A DNA stretch of 7,325 nucleotides from Kiritimatiellia bacterium (GCA_007134175.1 SLLF01000355.1:1-7325); one strand, 5' to 3'. Positions 1-7,139 are shown, counted from the first letter of the stretch. Numbers and translations: made by a program. Notes: generated by a model not told the origin, from the sequence alone.

Positions 1-30
1 TGCGGAAGGTAGCGCCCCATTGAGACGAAC

Positions 31-36
31 AGAGGG
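31..36 (+). promoter_or_regulatory. ribosome-binding site that sets the gpmI start
   Basis: AGAGGG lies 7 bases before the ATG at 44, a good Shine-Dalgarno match and spacing. The same frame is open back to a TTG at 20, but no comparable purine-rich site precedes that codon, so ATG 44 is preferred. Confidence 0.6.
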
Positions 37-43
37 TAGATTT

Positions 44-1705
44 ATGCTGACTTTACAAAAAATGGGTCGTTACCAGGGGCCCAAAGGGCCGGTGGTGCTG
101 GTGATTATGGATGGCGTGGGCCTGGGCCAAGGGGATAGCGGCGATATGGTGACGCGCGCCAGCAAGCCCCATCTGGACTGGCTGAAGCAAAACGTAGTTT
201 CAAGTCGCCTCAAAGCCCACGGAACCGCCGTCGGCATGCCCGATGATTCGGACATGGGCAACAGCGAGGTGGGCCACAACGCCATCGGGGCTGGCCGGGT
301 GTTCGCCCAAGGGGCGCGCCTGGTTAACGAGGCGATCGCCTCCGGCAACTTGTTTGCCGGAGAAACATGGCAGGCATTGATGGCCCAATGCGCCGAACGG
401 AAAAGCGCCCTGCACCTGATTGGTCTCTTATCCGACGGCAATGTGCATAGTCATATCACCCACCTGGAGGCATTGATCGAGGCGGCGGCGGCCGAGGTCA
501 AGCAGATCCGTTTGCACATCCTGCTGGACGGACGGGACGTGCCGCCGACGTCTGCTTTGGAGTACGTGGACCGGATCGAAGCCAAACTGAAAGCCGTGCA
601 GGACAAATTCGGTGTCGACGCCCGTATCGCCTCCGGCGGCGGCCGCATGAAGATCACCATGGACCGCTACAATGCCGACTGGGATATGATTAAACGCGGC
701 TGGGATATCCATATTAAAGGGCAGGGGAGGGGCTTTGCCAGCGCCCGCGAGGCTATTGAAGCGGCCCGGGCGGAGAAGAAAGGCATCATTGACCAGGATT
801 TGCCGCCCTTTGTCATCGAGGCCAACGGTCAGCCCGTGGGACCGATCCAGGACGGCGACGGTGTGGTGCTGTTCAACTTCCGCGGGGACCGCGCAATTGA
901 GCTGAGCCGGGCGTTCGACGAGGAAGAATTCAGCGAATTTGACCGGGGCCCGCGCCCGGATGCCTTCTTTGCCGGCATGATGCAATATGACGGTGACCTC
1001 AAAATACCGAGACGGTTCCTCGTCACACCGCCCGCCATCGACCGTACGCTCGGCGCGTACCTGGCCGCCAACAAAGTACCCCAGTTTGCCATCAGCGAAA
1101 CCCAGAAGTACGGCCACGTAACCTACTTTTTCAATGGCAATCGCAGCGGAAAATTCGACGATAAGCTGGAAACCTATGTAGAAATCCCGTCCGACCGGGT
1201 CCCGTTCGAAGAACGCCCATGGATGAAGGCCGCCGAGATCACCGACCGGGCTGTGGAGGCGATCACCTCCGGCCAATACGGCTTCATCCGGCTGAATTAC
1301 CCGAACGGCGACATGGTCGGGCATACCGGGAATCTGCTGGCCGTGGAGATATCGGTGGAAGCCGTCGATCTAGGAATTGGACGGTTGATGAAAGCCGTCG
1401 AGGAGGTGCAGGGCATATTGATCGTTGCCGCCGACCATGGGAACGCGGATGAGATGTACGAGATCGACAAGAAGACCGGACAACCCGCCACGGACAAAAA
1501 GACCGGTGACTTGAGATCCAAGACCGCACACACCTTGAATCCCGTGCCGTTCCATCTCTATGATCCCACCGGCGTTGCCAAGGCCCGGCTGGCCGACCAT
1601 GGTGATCGCGAGCTGGGTATTACCAGCCTGGCCGCCACCAGTCTCAAACTGCTCGGCTTCGAGCCACCGGAGGATTACGATCCCAGTATTGTGGATGTCG
1701 GTTAA
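44..1705 (+). CDS. gpmI: 2,3-bisphosphoglycerate-independent phosphoglycerate mutase
   Basis: This enzyme interconverts 3-phosphoglycerate and 2-phosphoglycerate in cytoplasmic glycolysis and gluconeogenesis, through a phosphoserine intermediate and two divalent metals (family knowledge). The product is 553 residues from ATG 44. Visible hallmarks, in order, are metal-ligand Asp23 in MDGVG, the phosphoserine Ser74 in GNSEVGH, GRDVPP at 163-168, Arg201 followed by MDRY near 206-209, FRGDR at 279-283, Lys355 in ETQKYGH, GHTGN at 426-430, the metal pair Asp464-His465 in ADHGN, and His496 in KTAHT. All expected catalytic and metal-binding positions are present, so it should be active. It is longer than the roughly 510-residue E. 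coli type. Part of the extra length is a lysine-rich loop near 473-492 in which DKKTG occurs twice. It is the only gene of central metabolism here and is separated by 144 bases from the next gene. The upstream promoter region is cut by the window edge. Confidence 0.97.
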   Translation: MLTLQKMGRYQGPKGPVVLVIMDGVGLGQGDSGDMVTRASKPHLDWLKQNVVSSRLKAHGTAVGMPDDSDMGNSEVGHNAIGAGRVFAQGARLVNEAIASGNLFAGETWQALMAQCAERKSALHLIGLLSDGNVHSHITHLEALIEAAAAEVKQIRLHILLDGRDVPPTSALEYVDRIEAKLKAVQDKFGVDARIASGGGRMKITMDRYNADWDMIKRGWDIHIKGQGRGFASAREAIEAARAEKKGIIDQDLPPFVIEANGQPVGPIQDGDGVVLFNFRGDRAIELSRAFDEEEFSEFDRGPRPDAFFAGMMQYDGDLKIPRRFLVTPPAIDRTLGAYLAANKVPQFAISETQKYGHVTYFFNGNRSGKFDDKLETYVEIPSDRVPFEERPWMKAAEITDRAVEAITSGQYGFIRLNYPNGDMVGHTGNLLAVEISVEAVDLGIGRLMKAVEEVQGILIVAADHGNADEMYEIDKKTGQPATDKKTGDLRSKTAHTLNPVPFHLYDPTGVAKARLADHGDRELGITSLAATSLKLLGFEPPEDYDPSIVDVG

Positions 1706-1834
1706 ACCAGCGTTCTGTCAACCGTCCGCCGTTGTCGTCGCCCGCAATCGTCCACCGAAAACCCCAGAACAAAGCAACTTGACTTACTTGAGGACAACGA
1801 CGCCCCGCTGGGTACTGTCTTTAACTGGAAGCAA

Positions 1835-1840
1835 TAAGGA
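1835..1840 (+). promoter_or_regulatory. ribosome-binding site of the Gfo/Idh/MocA gene
   Basis: TAAGGA sits 9 bases before the ATG at 1850 and is the only convincing signal in the 144-base gap after gpmI. No clear sigma-70 type promoter was found; the nearest TTGA-like hexamers lack a good -10 partner. Confidence 0.5.
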
Positions 1841-1849
1841 AGCGCGGGC

Positions 1850-2887
1850 ATGAATGGCAAACGCATTAAAATAGGGCAGATCGGCATAGGGCACAATCAC
1901 GCGCAAGGCAATATGGAGTCGCTACGCAAGGTTGATGATATTTTTGAGATCGTCGGCGTGGTCGAAGCCGATCCGGTGTGGAGGGAAAAACGCGGCGGGC
2001 TCCAATGCTATCTGGGGCTGGACTGGATGAGTGAAGAGGAATTGTTCAACACTCCCGGACTTGCGGCCGTCGCCGTGGAAACCGACGGTGTTGACCTTAT
2101 TCCCACCGCCCTGCGTTGTGCCGAACGTGGATTGCATATTCACCTGGACAAACCCGGCGGCGAATCCCTGCCGGCGTTCAAGAAACTGCTGAATATCTGC
2201 GAGCGGAAACAGCTTGCTTTGCAAATGGCGTATGTCTACCGCTACAACCCCGCGATCCGCTTTGCCGCCGACGCGGTCAAAGCCGGCTGGCTTGGCGATA
2301 TTTTCGAGATCCACGCGGTGATGAGTCGCTATGACGGTGATAACCAAGACTACCGCCGCTGGCTGGCGCAGTTCAAGGGCGGCGCTATGTATATCTTCGC
2401 CGGATACCTTGTGGATGTGGTCATAATGATGCTCGGGCGACCGGACAAAACTACTCCTTTTTTGAAAATGACGCGCGACGACGGGTTGATAGATAACGGT
2501 CTGGCTGTCCTCGAATACCAGCGCGCGACCGCCACAATACGAGTGTCGGTTGAAGAGATAGACGGCATGAAGCACCGCCGACTGATCGTCTGCGGCACTC
2601 GGGGCACGATAGAAATATGCCCGTTGGAAACGTCTTCCGCGAATAACTATGCCGATCCCCTCAACGCCAGACTCACCCTGAAGCACGATCTTCCCGGCTA
2701 TTCCGCCGGAACCCATATGGTGAACTGCGGCGCGATGGGCGACCGGTACGCGGCGCAGCTCAAGGAATTCGCCCGCATAATCCGTGGGGAAATAAACAAT
2801 CCCTTTGATTTCACCCATGAACGGCTGTTGCAGGAGACCCTGCTGACGGCGTCCGGGTATAAAATATATCATAACCAGGACGTTTGA
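1850..2887 (+). CDS. Gfo/Idh/MocA-family NAD(P)-dependent oxidoreductase
   Basis: The product is 345 residues, a normal family length. Members are cytoplasmic NAD(P)-dependent dehydrogenases or related enzymes acting on sugars, inositols and their derivatives. An N-terminal Rossmann half opens with KIGQIGIGHNH at 7-17, where the glycine pattern binds the dinucleotide. The family EKP-type motif appears as Asp100-Lys101-Pro102, whose lysine is normally catalytic. The C-terminal half contains the usual glycine-rich helix start (GGAMYIFAGYLVD, ending at Asp189) and the closing region RYAAQLKEFARIIRG. In many relatives that helix carries an acidic residue and a histidine near the substrate; here the aligned positions are Ile182 and Tyr186, so specificity or chemistry may differ. 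The next gene starts 2 bases after the stop, which indicates co-transcription and probable translational coupling with an SDR. The substrate cannot be assigned. The family call is secure; an exact enzyme name would be invention. Confidence 0.9.
   Translation: MNGKRIKIGQIGIGHNHAQGNMESLRKVDDIFEIVGVVEADPVWREKRGGLQCYLGLDWMSEEELFNTPGLAAVAVETDGVDLIPTALRCAERGLHIHLDKPGGESLPAFKKLLNICERKQLALQMAYVYRYNPAIRFAADAVKAGWLGDIFEIHAVMSRYDGDNQDYRRWLAQFKGGAMYIFAGYLVDVVIMMLGRPDKTTPFLKMTRDDGLIDNGLAVLEYQRATATIRVSVEEIDGMKHRRLIVCGTRGTIEICPLETSSANNYADPLNARLTLKHDLPGYSAGTHMVNCGAMGDRYAAQLKEFARIIRGEINNPFDFTHERLLQETLLTASGYKIYHNQDV
2877..2880 (+). promoter_or_regulatory. ribosome-binding site that sets the SDR start
   Basis: AGGA lies inside the last codons of the upstream gene, 9 bases before ATG 2890. 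The alternative TTG at 2884 in the same frame would be only 3 bases away from it, too close for normal initiation, so ATG 2890 is chosen. Confidence 0.5.
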
Positions 2888-2889
2888 AT

Positions 2890-3645
2890 ATGACATTGCA
2901 AGGGAAAGTGGCGATTGTGACCGGTGGCGGTGGTGCTATTGGACGCGCGATCTGCCTCGAACTGGCGAATGCCGGGGCTGATGTGGTGGTGTTCGATTTG
3001 CTTGAAGAGAGTGCGGAGAGAACGGCGGGAGCATTGAAAAAACAAAACGCCAAGAGCATGGCTTGCGCTGTCGATGTGAGTAATTTTGACGCGGTGTGCG
3101 CCGCCGCCGCCGATGTGTATCAGCGTTTTGAGCGTATCGATATGCTGGTCAATTGTGCGGGAGGCAGCGCCAGAAGCAAAATGGCCGAATTTCATTTGCA
3201 AAGCATTGAGGTCATTCACTGGATGCTTCAGGTCAATCTGTTCGGAGCCTTGCACTGTATCCGCGCGGTGAGTCCTTTTATGGTCCAAGCCAGACGGGGC
3301 AGCATCGTCAACGTCAGTTCGATCGTCGCTACAGGCGGCAAAAAAGGCTGCGTCGAATATGGCGCCGCCAAAGGAGGCGTGATCGCCGCTACCAAGTCGC
3401 TGGCGATAGAACTGGGCAAATACAATATCACGGTAAATTGCGTGTCGCCGGGTCTGGTACAGCGTGATGCCGTGTCGGATGAAAAAGCCTTTGCCAACCG
3501 CTTCAGCGTTGTCAACCGGATATGTACTCAGGAAGACATCGCCAACGCGGTAATGTTTTTGGTACGTCCGGAATCGGATTTCATTACCGGTCAGAATCTG
3601 GCGGTGGATGGCGGACGCAGCCTCGGTCTGCGCGGCGACAATTAA
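2890..3645 (+). CDS. short-chain dehydrogenase/reductase (classical SDR)
   Basis: The product is 251 residues, the typical length of a classical SDR; these are usually soluble tetrameric NAD(P)(H)-dependent oxidoreductases. The cofactor motif TGGGGAIG spans 11-18. Asp36 at the end of the second beta strand suggests a preference for NAD(H) over NADP(H) (family rule). Other hallmarks are the NCAG motif at 88-91, catalytic Ser144 in NVSS, and the catalytic pair Tyr157 and Lys161 in YGAAK, with the usual 13-residue Ser-Tyr spacing. The SPG motif follows, and the C-terminal TGQNLAVDGG is the standard SDR ending. The catalytic set is complete, so the enzyme looks functional. It follows the Gfo/Idh/MocA gene by 2 bases and precedes a second, broken SDR by 18 bases, suggesting two or more successive oxidation-reduction steps on one polyol- or sugar-like compound. 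FabG-type 3-oxoacyl reductase is possible from fold alone but unlikely given the neighbours. Confidence 0.93.
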   Translation: MTLQGKVAIVTGGGGAIGRAICLELANAGADVVVFDLLEESAERTAGALKKQNAKSMACAVDVSNFDAVCAAAADVYQRFERIDMLVNCAGGSARSKMAEFHLQSIEVIHWMLQVNLFGALHCIRAVSPFMVQARRGSIVNVSSIVATGGKKGCVEYGAAKGGVIAATKSLAIELGKYNITVNCVSPGLVQRDAVSDEKAFANRFSVVNRICTQEDIANAVMFLVRPESDFITGQNLAVDGGRSLGLRGDN

Positions 3646-3663
3646 CAAGGCGTTATAGGGAAA

Positions 3664-3801
3664 ATGAGATTAATGGGAAAAGCCGCCTTTATCACTGGAG
3701 CCGGTGGCGGCATCGGTCGCGCGATAGGCCTGCGTCTGGCGTCCGAGGGCGCGGGCGATGGTGGTGATCCGATCAATCACAGCGAGGAAGATGAATCGTA
3801 A
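3664..3801 (+). pseudogene. truncated and frameshifted SDR remnant (N-terminal part only)
   Basis: From ATG 3664 the frame reads MRLMGKAAFITGAGGGIGRA and continues to ...LASEGA, an excellent start for a classical SDR with the complete cofactor motif TGAGGGIG at 11-18. After about residue 30 the frame turns into an unrelated glycine- and acid-rich tail and stops at 3799-3801, giving only 45 residues against the usual 250. In the +1 frame from 3755 the sequence reads AMVVI, which is what the second beta strand of an SDR should look like, so a small insertion near 3751-3757 probably broke the frame. Loss of the apparent extra GGCG would restore EGAMVVI. Beyond about 3775 no SDR similarity is visible in either frame, and the catalytic Ser, Tyr and Lys are absent. 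It was probably the third gene of the operon, lost by frameshift plus deletion. A functional 45-residue peptide is very unlikely. Confidence 0.75.
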
Positions 3802-3839
3802 AAAAAACGATCCGGTAGGGTTTTTGCGTCTTGACCGGA
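3800..3839 (-). terminator. possible intrinsic terminator for the SNF2 gene
   Basis: Read on the minus strand, TCCGGT (3839-3834) can pair with ACCGGA (3816-3811); TCG and then eight T residues (3807-3800) follow. It lies about 100 bases after the SNF2 stop codon, in the convergent gap. The 6-bp stem is short and the 17-base loop is long, so this is a weak candidate. Confidence 0.4.
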
Positions 3840-3851
3840 ACCTCTAATGCG

Positions 3852-3893
3852 TGCCCCCTATTCCTGTATTCCCTGCCTATCCCTACCTGTTCC
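3852..3893. repeat. C/T-rich degenerate tandem tract (about 10-base units)
   Basis: The plus strand is almost entirely pyrimidine, built of loosely repeated units such as CCTATTCCTG, TATTCCCTG, CCTATCCCTA and CCTGTTCC. The minus strand consequently has six closely spaced runs of two to five G. No coding function is apparent. It lies between the broken SDR and the end of the SNF2 gene. Confidence 0.4.
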
Positions 3894-3938
3894 GGGACGC
3901 CAAGGACAGCTACGAGCCCGTATCGGCGGAGTAGGCCG

Positions 3939-6900
3939 CTATCCCATCTGGAGCAGCTCTTTGACGTCATCCCATGTTAATTTATCCAGCGTGTCCTGCG
4001 CCTGCTGTGCCAGCGTAGCCGAGATAACCGACTGTTTACGGCGCTGCATCGCCAGCACCTTTTCCTCCACCGTGTCGCGGGTGATCAGCTTAACGTTGTA
4101 GACCGTCCGCTTCTGGCCAATCCGGTGGGCGCGGTCGGTGGCCTGGTTTTCCACCGCCGGATTCCACCACGGATCAAAGTGGATCACCATGTCCGCCCCG
4201 GTTAAATTCAGACCGGTACCGCCGGCTTTGAGGCTGATGAGAAAGATGGGGATCGACCTTTCCGTATTGAAGCGATGCACTACTTTCATCCGGTCTTTGG
4301 TCGCGCCATCCAGGTAGCAATAGATTAAATCGCGCGCTTCCAATTCCCGCCGCAGAATCGCCAGCATCGAGGTGAACTGGCTGAAGACCAGAATGCGGTG
4401 GCCTGCATCCAGCGCCTCGTCTACCAACTCAAAGAACAAATTTAATTTCCCGGAAGGATATTGGCTCTCCAATTCCTCCAGCTTCAGCAGTTCCAAATGA
4501 CAGCAAACCTGCCGCAAGCGCATCAGCGTCTTCAGCACCTCCATCCGGGAACGGTTAAACCCCTGCTTGCCCACCAGATCCGACAGCTGCCGCCGGGATT
4601 CCCGGAGTAACTCCTGATAGACCATGCGCTGGTCCGCACTCAATTCGCAGTGCGCAATACGATCAATACGGGGAGGCAGATCCTTGGCTACATCCTTCTT
4701 CAGACGGCGCAGTAAGAACGGGTGCAATTTGCGGCGCAGCCGTTTCTGGGCTACATCGGCAAAGGCACCTCCACCCGCGATTGGCAGCTCGTAATGGCGG
4801 CGGAAGGATTCGTGATTGCCGAGGTAGCCCGGCATCAGAAAGTCCATGATCGACCATAGATCCGCGACGCTGTTTTCGATCGGCGTGCCGGTCAACACCA
4901 GCCGATGCTGAGCCCGCAGTTTTTTGGCGGCGACCGCGTTCTGGGTGGAGCGGTTCTTGATGTGCTGCGCCTCGTCCAGCACCACGGCGGCAAAGGTCTG
5001 GCCTTCGTACTGCTCAATATCCCGCCGCAACAAGGCATAGGATGTGATCACTAAATCTGCTTGCGCTAGCTGGTCCCAGCGTTCGTGGCGATCCATCCCC
5101 GCCAGTTCCAGCACCTTCAGGGTTGGGACAAAACGCTCGGCTTCTTCCGCCCAGTTTCCAACCAAACTTGTCGGACAGACGATCAAGGCCGGCTTCCCGG
5201 CCACCTCCGGTACATGTCGCTCCAGTTGTATCCAGGCCAGCGTCTGCAGCGTCTTGCCCAACCCCATCTCGTCGGCCAGAATGCCGCCGAACCCGTTGCG
5301 CTCGATAAAGCGCAACCAGTTGACCCCCACCTTCTGATAGGCGCGCAGCGTATCGTCCAGCGCCGGGGTCAACGTAACCGGCTCCAGCTCGTGCAGCCGG
5401 TTCTGTTGTTCGGCCTGACTGCGCCAAGCGGGCTGCGCCTCCACATCTACTCCGTCCAGTGCATCCAGTGAGGCCCGCACATAGGCCGCGTGCATGTTGG
5501 CCAGTCGAAAGCGACCGGCCCCGCCGCCCTCTTCGCTGGCGCAATCCTGAAACACGTCCGTCAGCGAGTCTATCGCGTCGGCATCCAGCAGAATGGTCCG
5601 GCCGTCCTGCTCCAGATAGGCATCGCCACGGCGCAGCGCGCGGCGGATAGCGGCTTCGGACAAGCTGCGGCCCTGACCGTCCTCGAATTGGAATCCCACC
5701 TCGAACCAGTCGGTTCCCGTCTCGCCGATCTGCACCACCGGTGTGGCCAGCTCCGCTCCCTCCATGAACCCGGCAATGCGCCCGTTCAATTCCACCCGCC
5801 AGCCCAACCGGCGCAGCGCCGGCAACGAGGCCCCGAGGAAATTAAGCACCTCGCGCGCCCCGACAATATCGCTTAACTGGTCGCCGGTGTCCCCCGCCAG
5901 CCCCGTCTCGGCCAATCGAATCAGTGCGTTGGTTTCCGCCTGTGGATTACGGACCCAGTACCGCAGCACATCCTCGGGATCAGGCCGGGCAAACTGGCCC
6001 TCCGGGTGCGGCTTACCCGCTACCAGCACCAGATCGTCATATTCGGCATACAGCGTACCTGCGAGCGACGCCGGACTGCCGCGAATCAACAGACGGAAGC
6101 GCGGTTCCGCCGGCTCGAGCATGAACATCTCGGGCAGGATTCGGTAATGGATTTCCATCAAGGCACTGAGCACGGGCAGCTCGACTTGTAGAAATCGAGG
6201 CACGGCCGTGCGGCTGATTTCCACCGGTCCGTGGTAGATGGCGTGCAGCGGTTCGGGTAACACTTTCTGTAGTGGCCAGAAATGGCCGGCCGCCCAGACC
6301 CAGCCGCCACCACGGGCCACGATGTAGCAGCGCGGGTCGTCCGGCTGGGCGTGCGGCAACTCCGTGTGCAGAAACAAACCCAGCTCGCCGGTCTCCTCGT
6401 GCACGTCCAGTGTGAGCTGCGACGCCATCGGCACCGCATTAACCATACACGGTGGAGATCCATTCGCTGACGGCAAGGGGTGTCCTTGCCATACTGATAA
6501 GACGTTTATGAATTCATTGACCGAAAGGACACACCGTGACGGCAGCGGCCCCTCCGCAATATCTTCCAGCACGAACAGGATGGATTCATCACGTTCGGCG
6601 AAATGAAACGGCAGGTCCGTCGACACCGCTTCCGGCTTTACGCGCTGCCCCTCCCATTCGATAGCGGTATGCAGTGGGATACGATTGGCTACAACGCCGT
6701 CCTGCCAGTCCGGTCCCAGAGCCAAGTAGAGGGTGGCGGGGATGGCTCCGGAGGTGTCGGCGGTCACCCGCTGAATGTATTCCTCGTTCCGAATCGCCGC
6801 CAATCGCTCCGCCCGCCGTCGTTCCTCCGCCAACCGCGCCTGCCGTTCGGGGTCGTTGGCTTGTCGCAGCAGTTCCAGACACATGGCGATGGCGTGCGAG

Positions 6901-7139
6901 CAGATAATGCCCCGCTCCGAGCTGTCGTAGCATGGACACAAATTCTCGGCGCTGCCGTCGGCGCAAATCTTCAAGGAACTGCGCAGCGGTCGATTACCTC
7001 GGGCAATCGTACCCCGCACATAGGGGGCATCGTACTCGACCTGCTCGACATAGCCCTGCTTCTGCATGGCTTGTCCTTCCCGGAATACGCGCGGACCGGC
7101 CCAATCCATCAAAACTTTCTGCGTGAAAGGTAGTCTCAT
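3939..7139 (-). CDS. SWIM zinc-finger SNF2-family DNA-dependent ATPase/helicase
   Basis: The product is 1066 residues from ATG 7139. SNF2 proteins are ATP-driven translocases on double-stranded DNA that remodel protein-DNA complexes; the specific role of bacterial SWIM-SNF2 proteins is poorly defined. The N-terminus carries a SWIM zinc finger with ligands Cys68, Cys70, Cys80 and His82 (CxCx9CxH). A long middle region (about 100-600) has no motif I recognise. The ATPase core has motif I GLGKT at 626-630 (Lys629), motif II DEAQ at 722-725, motif III LTGTPIENS, motif IV VFSQFTS, motif V GGTGLNL and motif VI DRAHRIGQ at 1002-1009, with arginine finger candidates Arg1003 and Arg1006. All are intact. 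Residues 202-224 derive from an inserted 69-bp segment. The frame is open further upstream to 7322, but that stretch overlaps the rnhB end in another frame. ATG 7139 has no clear Shine-Dalgarno; Met25 has a good one (GGAAGGA, 6 bases away), but the conserved-looking N-terminus favours 7139. It follows rnhB by 52 bases in the same direction. Confidence 0.93.
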   Translation of the reverse strand: MRLPFTQKVLMDWAGPRVFREGQAMQKQGYVEQVEYDAPYVRGTIARGNRPLRSSLKICADGSAENLCPCYDSSERGIICSHAIAMCLELLRQANDPERQARLAEERRRAERLAAIRNEEYIQRVTADTSGAIPATLYLALGPDWQDGVVANRIPLHTAIEWEGQRVKPEAVSTDLPFHFAERDESILFVLEDIAEGPLPSRCVLSVNEFINVLSVWQGHPLPSANGSPPCMVNAVPMASQLTLDVHEETGELGLFLHTELPHAQPDDPRCYIVARGGGWVWAAGHFWPLQKVLPEPLHAIYHGPVEISRTAVPRFLQVELPVLSALMEIHYRILPEMFMLEPAEPRFRLLIRGSPASLAGTLYAEYDDLVLVAGKPHPEGQFARPDPEDVLRYWVRNPQAETNALIRLAETGLAGDTGDQLSDIVGAREVLNFLGASLPALRRLGWRVELNGRIAGFMEGAELATPVVQIGETGTDWFEVGFQFEDGQGRSLSEAAIRRALRRGDAYLEQDGRTILLDADAIDSLTDVFQDCASEEGGGAGRFRLANMHAAYVRASLDALDGVDVEAQPAWRSQAEQQNRLHELEPVTLTPALDDTLRAYQKVGVNWLRFIERNGFGGILADEMGLGKTLQTLAWIQLERHVPEVAGKPALIVCPTSLVGNWAEEAERFVPTLKVLELAGMDRHERWDQLAQADLVITSYALLRRDIEQYEGQTFAAVVLDEAQHIKNRSTQNAVAAKKLRAQHRLVLTGTPIENSVADLWSIMDFLMPGYLGNHESFRRHYELPIAGGGAFADVAQKRLRRKLHPFLLRRLKKDVAKDLPPRIDRIAHCELSADQRMVYQELLRESRRQLSDLVGKQGFNRSRMEVLKTLMRLRQVCCHLELLKLEELESQYPSGKLNLFFELVDEALDAGHRILVFSQFTSMLAILRRELEARDLIYCYLDGATKDRMKVVHRFNTERSIPIFLISLKAGGTGLNLTGADMVIHFDPWWNPAVENQATDRAHRIGQKRTVYNVKLITRDTVEEKVLAMQRRKQSVISATLAQQAQDTLDKLTWDDVKELLQMG
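6468..6544. mobile_element. 61-bp mini inverted-repeat element with 8-bp target duplication, inside the SNF2 gene
   Basis: The exact direct repeat TGACGGCA occurs at 6468-6475 and 6537-6544. Between the copies, 6476-6536 has terminal inverted repeats GGGGTGTCCTT (6477-6487) and AAGGACACACC (6525-6535), which match at 10 of 11 positions. Each starts exactly one base inside the direct repeat, so the structure is symmetric. The core is AT-richer than the gene: 13 of 35 bases at 6488-6522 are G or C. Element plus one repeat copy equals 69 bp, exactly 23 codons, so the host frame stays open and the element encodes residues from Arg202 onward. No transposase fits in it, so it would be a non-autonomous MITE-like element or an internally deleted insertion sequence. 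The 8-bp duplication would suit IS256-like transposases among others, but I cannot assign a family. Confidence 0.6.

Noticed and set aside
428..1324. Open 298-codon frame on the minus strand opposite gpmI
   Set aside because: It lies wholly antisense to an intact gene with all catalytic motifs; its translation shows no recognisable domain and is what GC-rich codon bias produces.
1706..1849. Possible small gene or promoter in the gap after gpmI
   Set aside because: Reading frames through the gap look random, no good -35/-10 pair was found, and no stem followed by a T-run is present.
1922..2896. Open 324-codon minus-strand frame opposite the Gfo/Idh/MocA gene
   Set aside because: Shadow of the plus-strand gene, whose family motifs are clear; no ribosome-binding site or domain supports the antisense reading.
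2869..3648. Open 259-codon minus-strand frame opposite the SDR
   Set aside because: Same reason: the plus strand carries a complete SDR catalytic set, and the antisense product has no family features.
3939..7139. SNF2 protein as part of an anti-phage system such as DISARM
   Set aside because: The neighbours are rnhB and metabolic genes; no methyltransferase, nuclease or other defence component is present.
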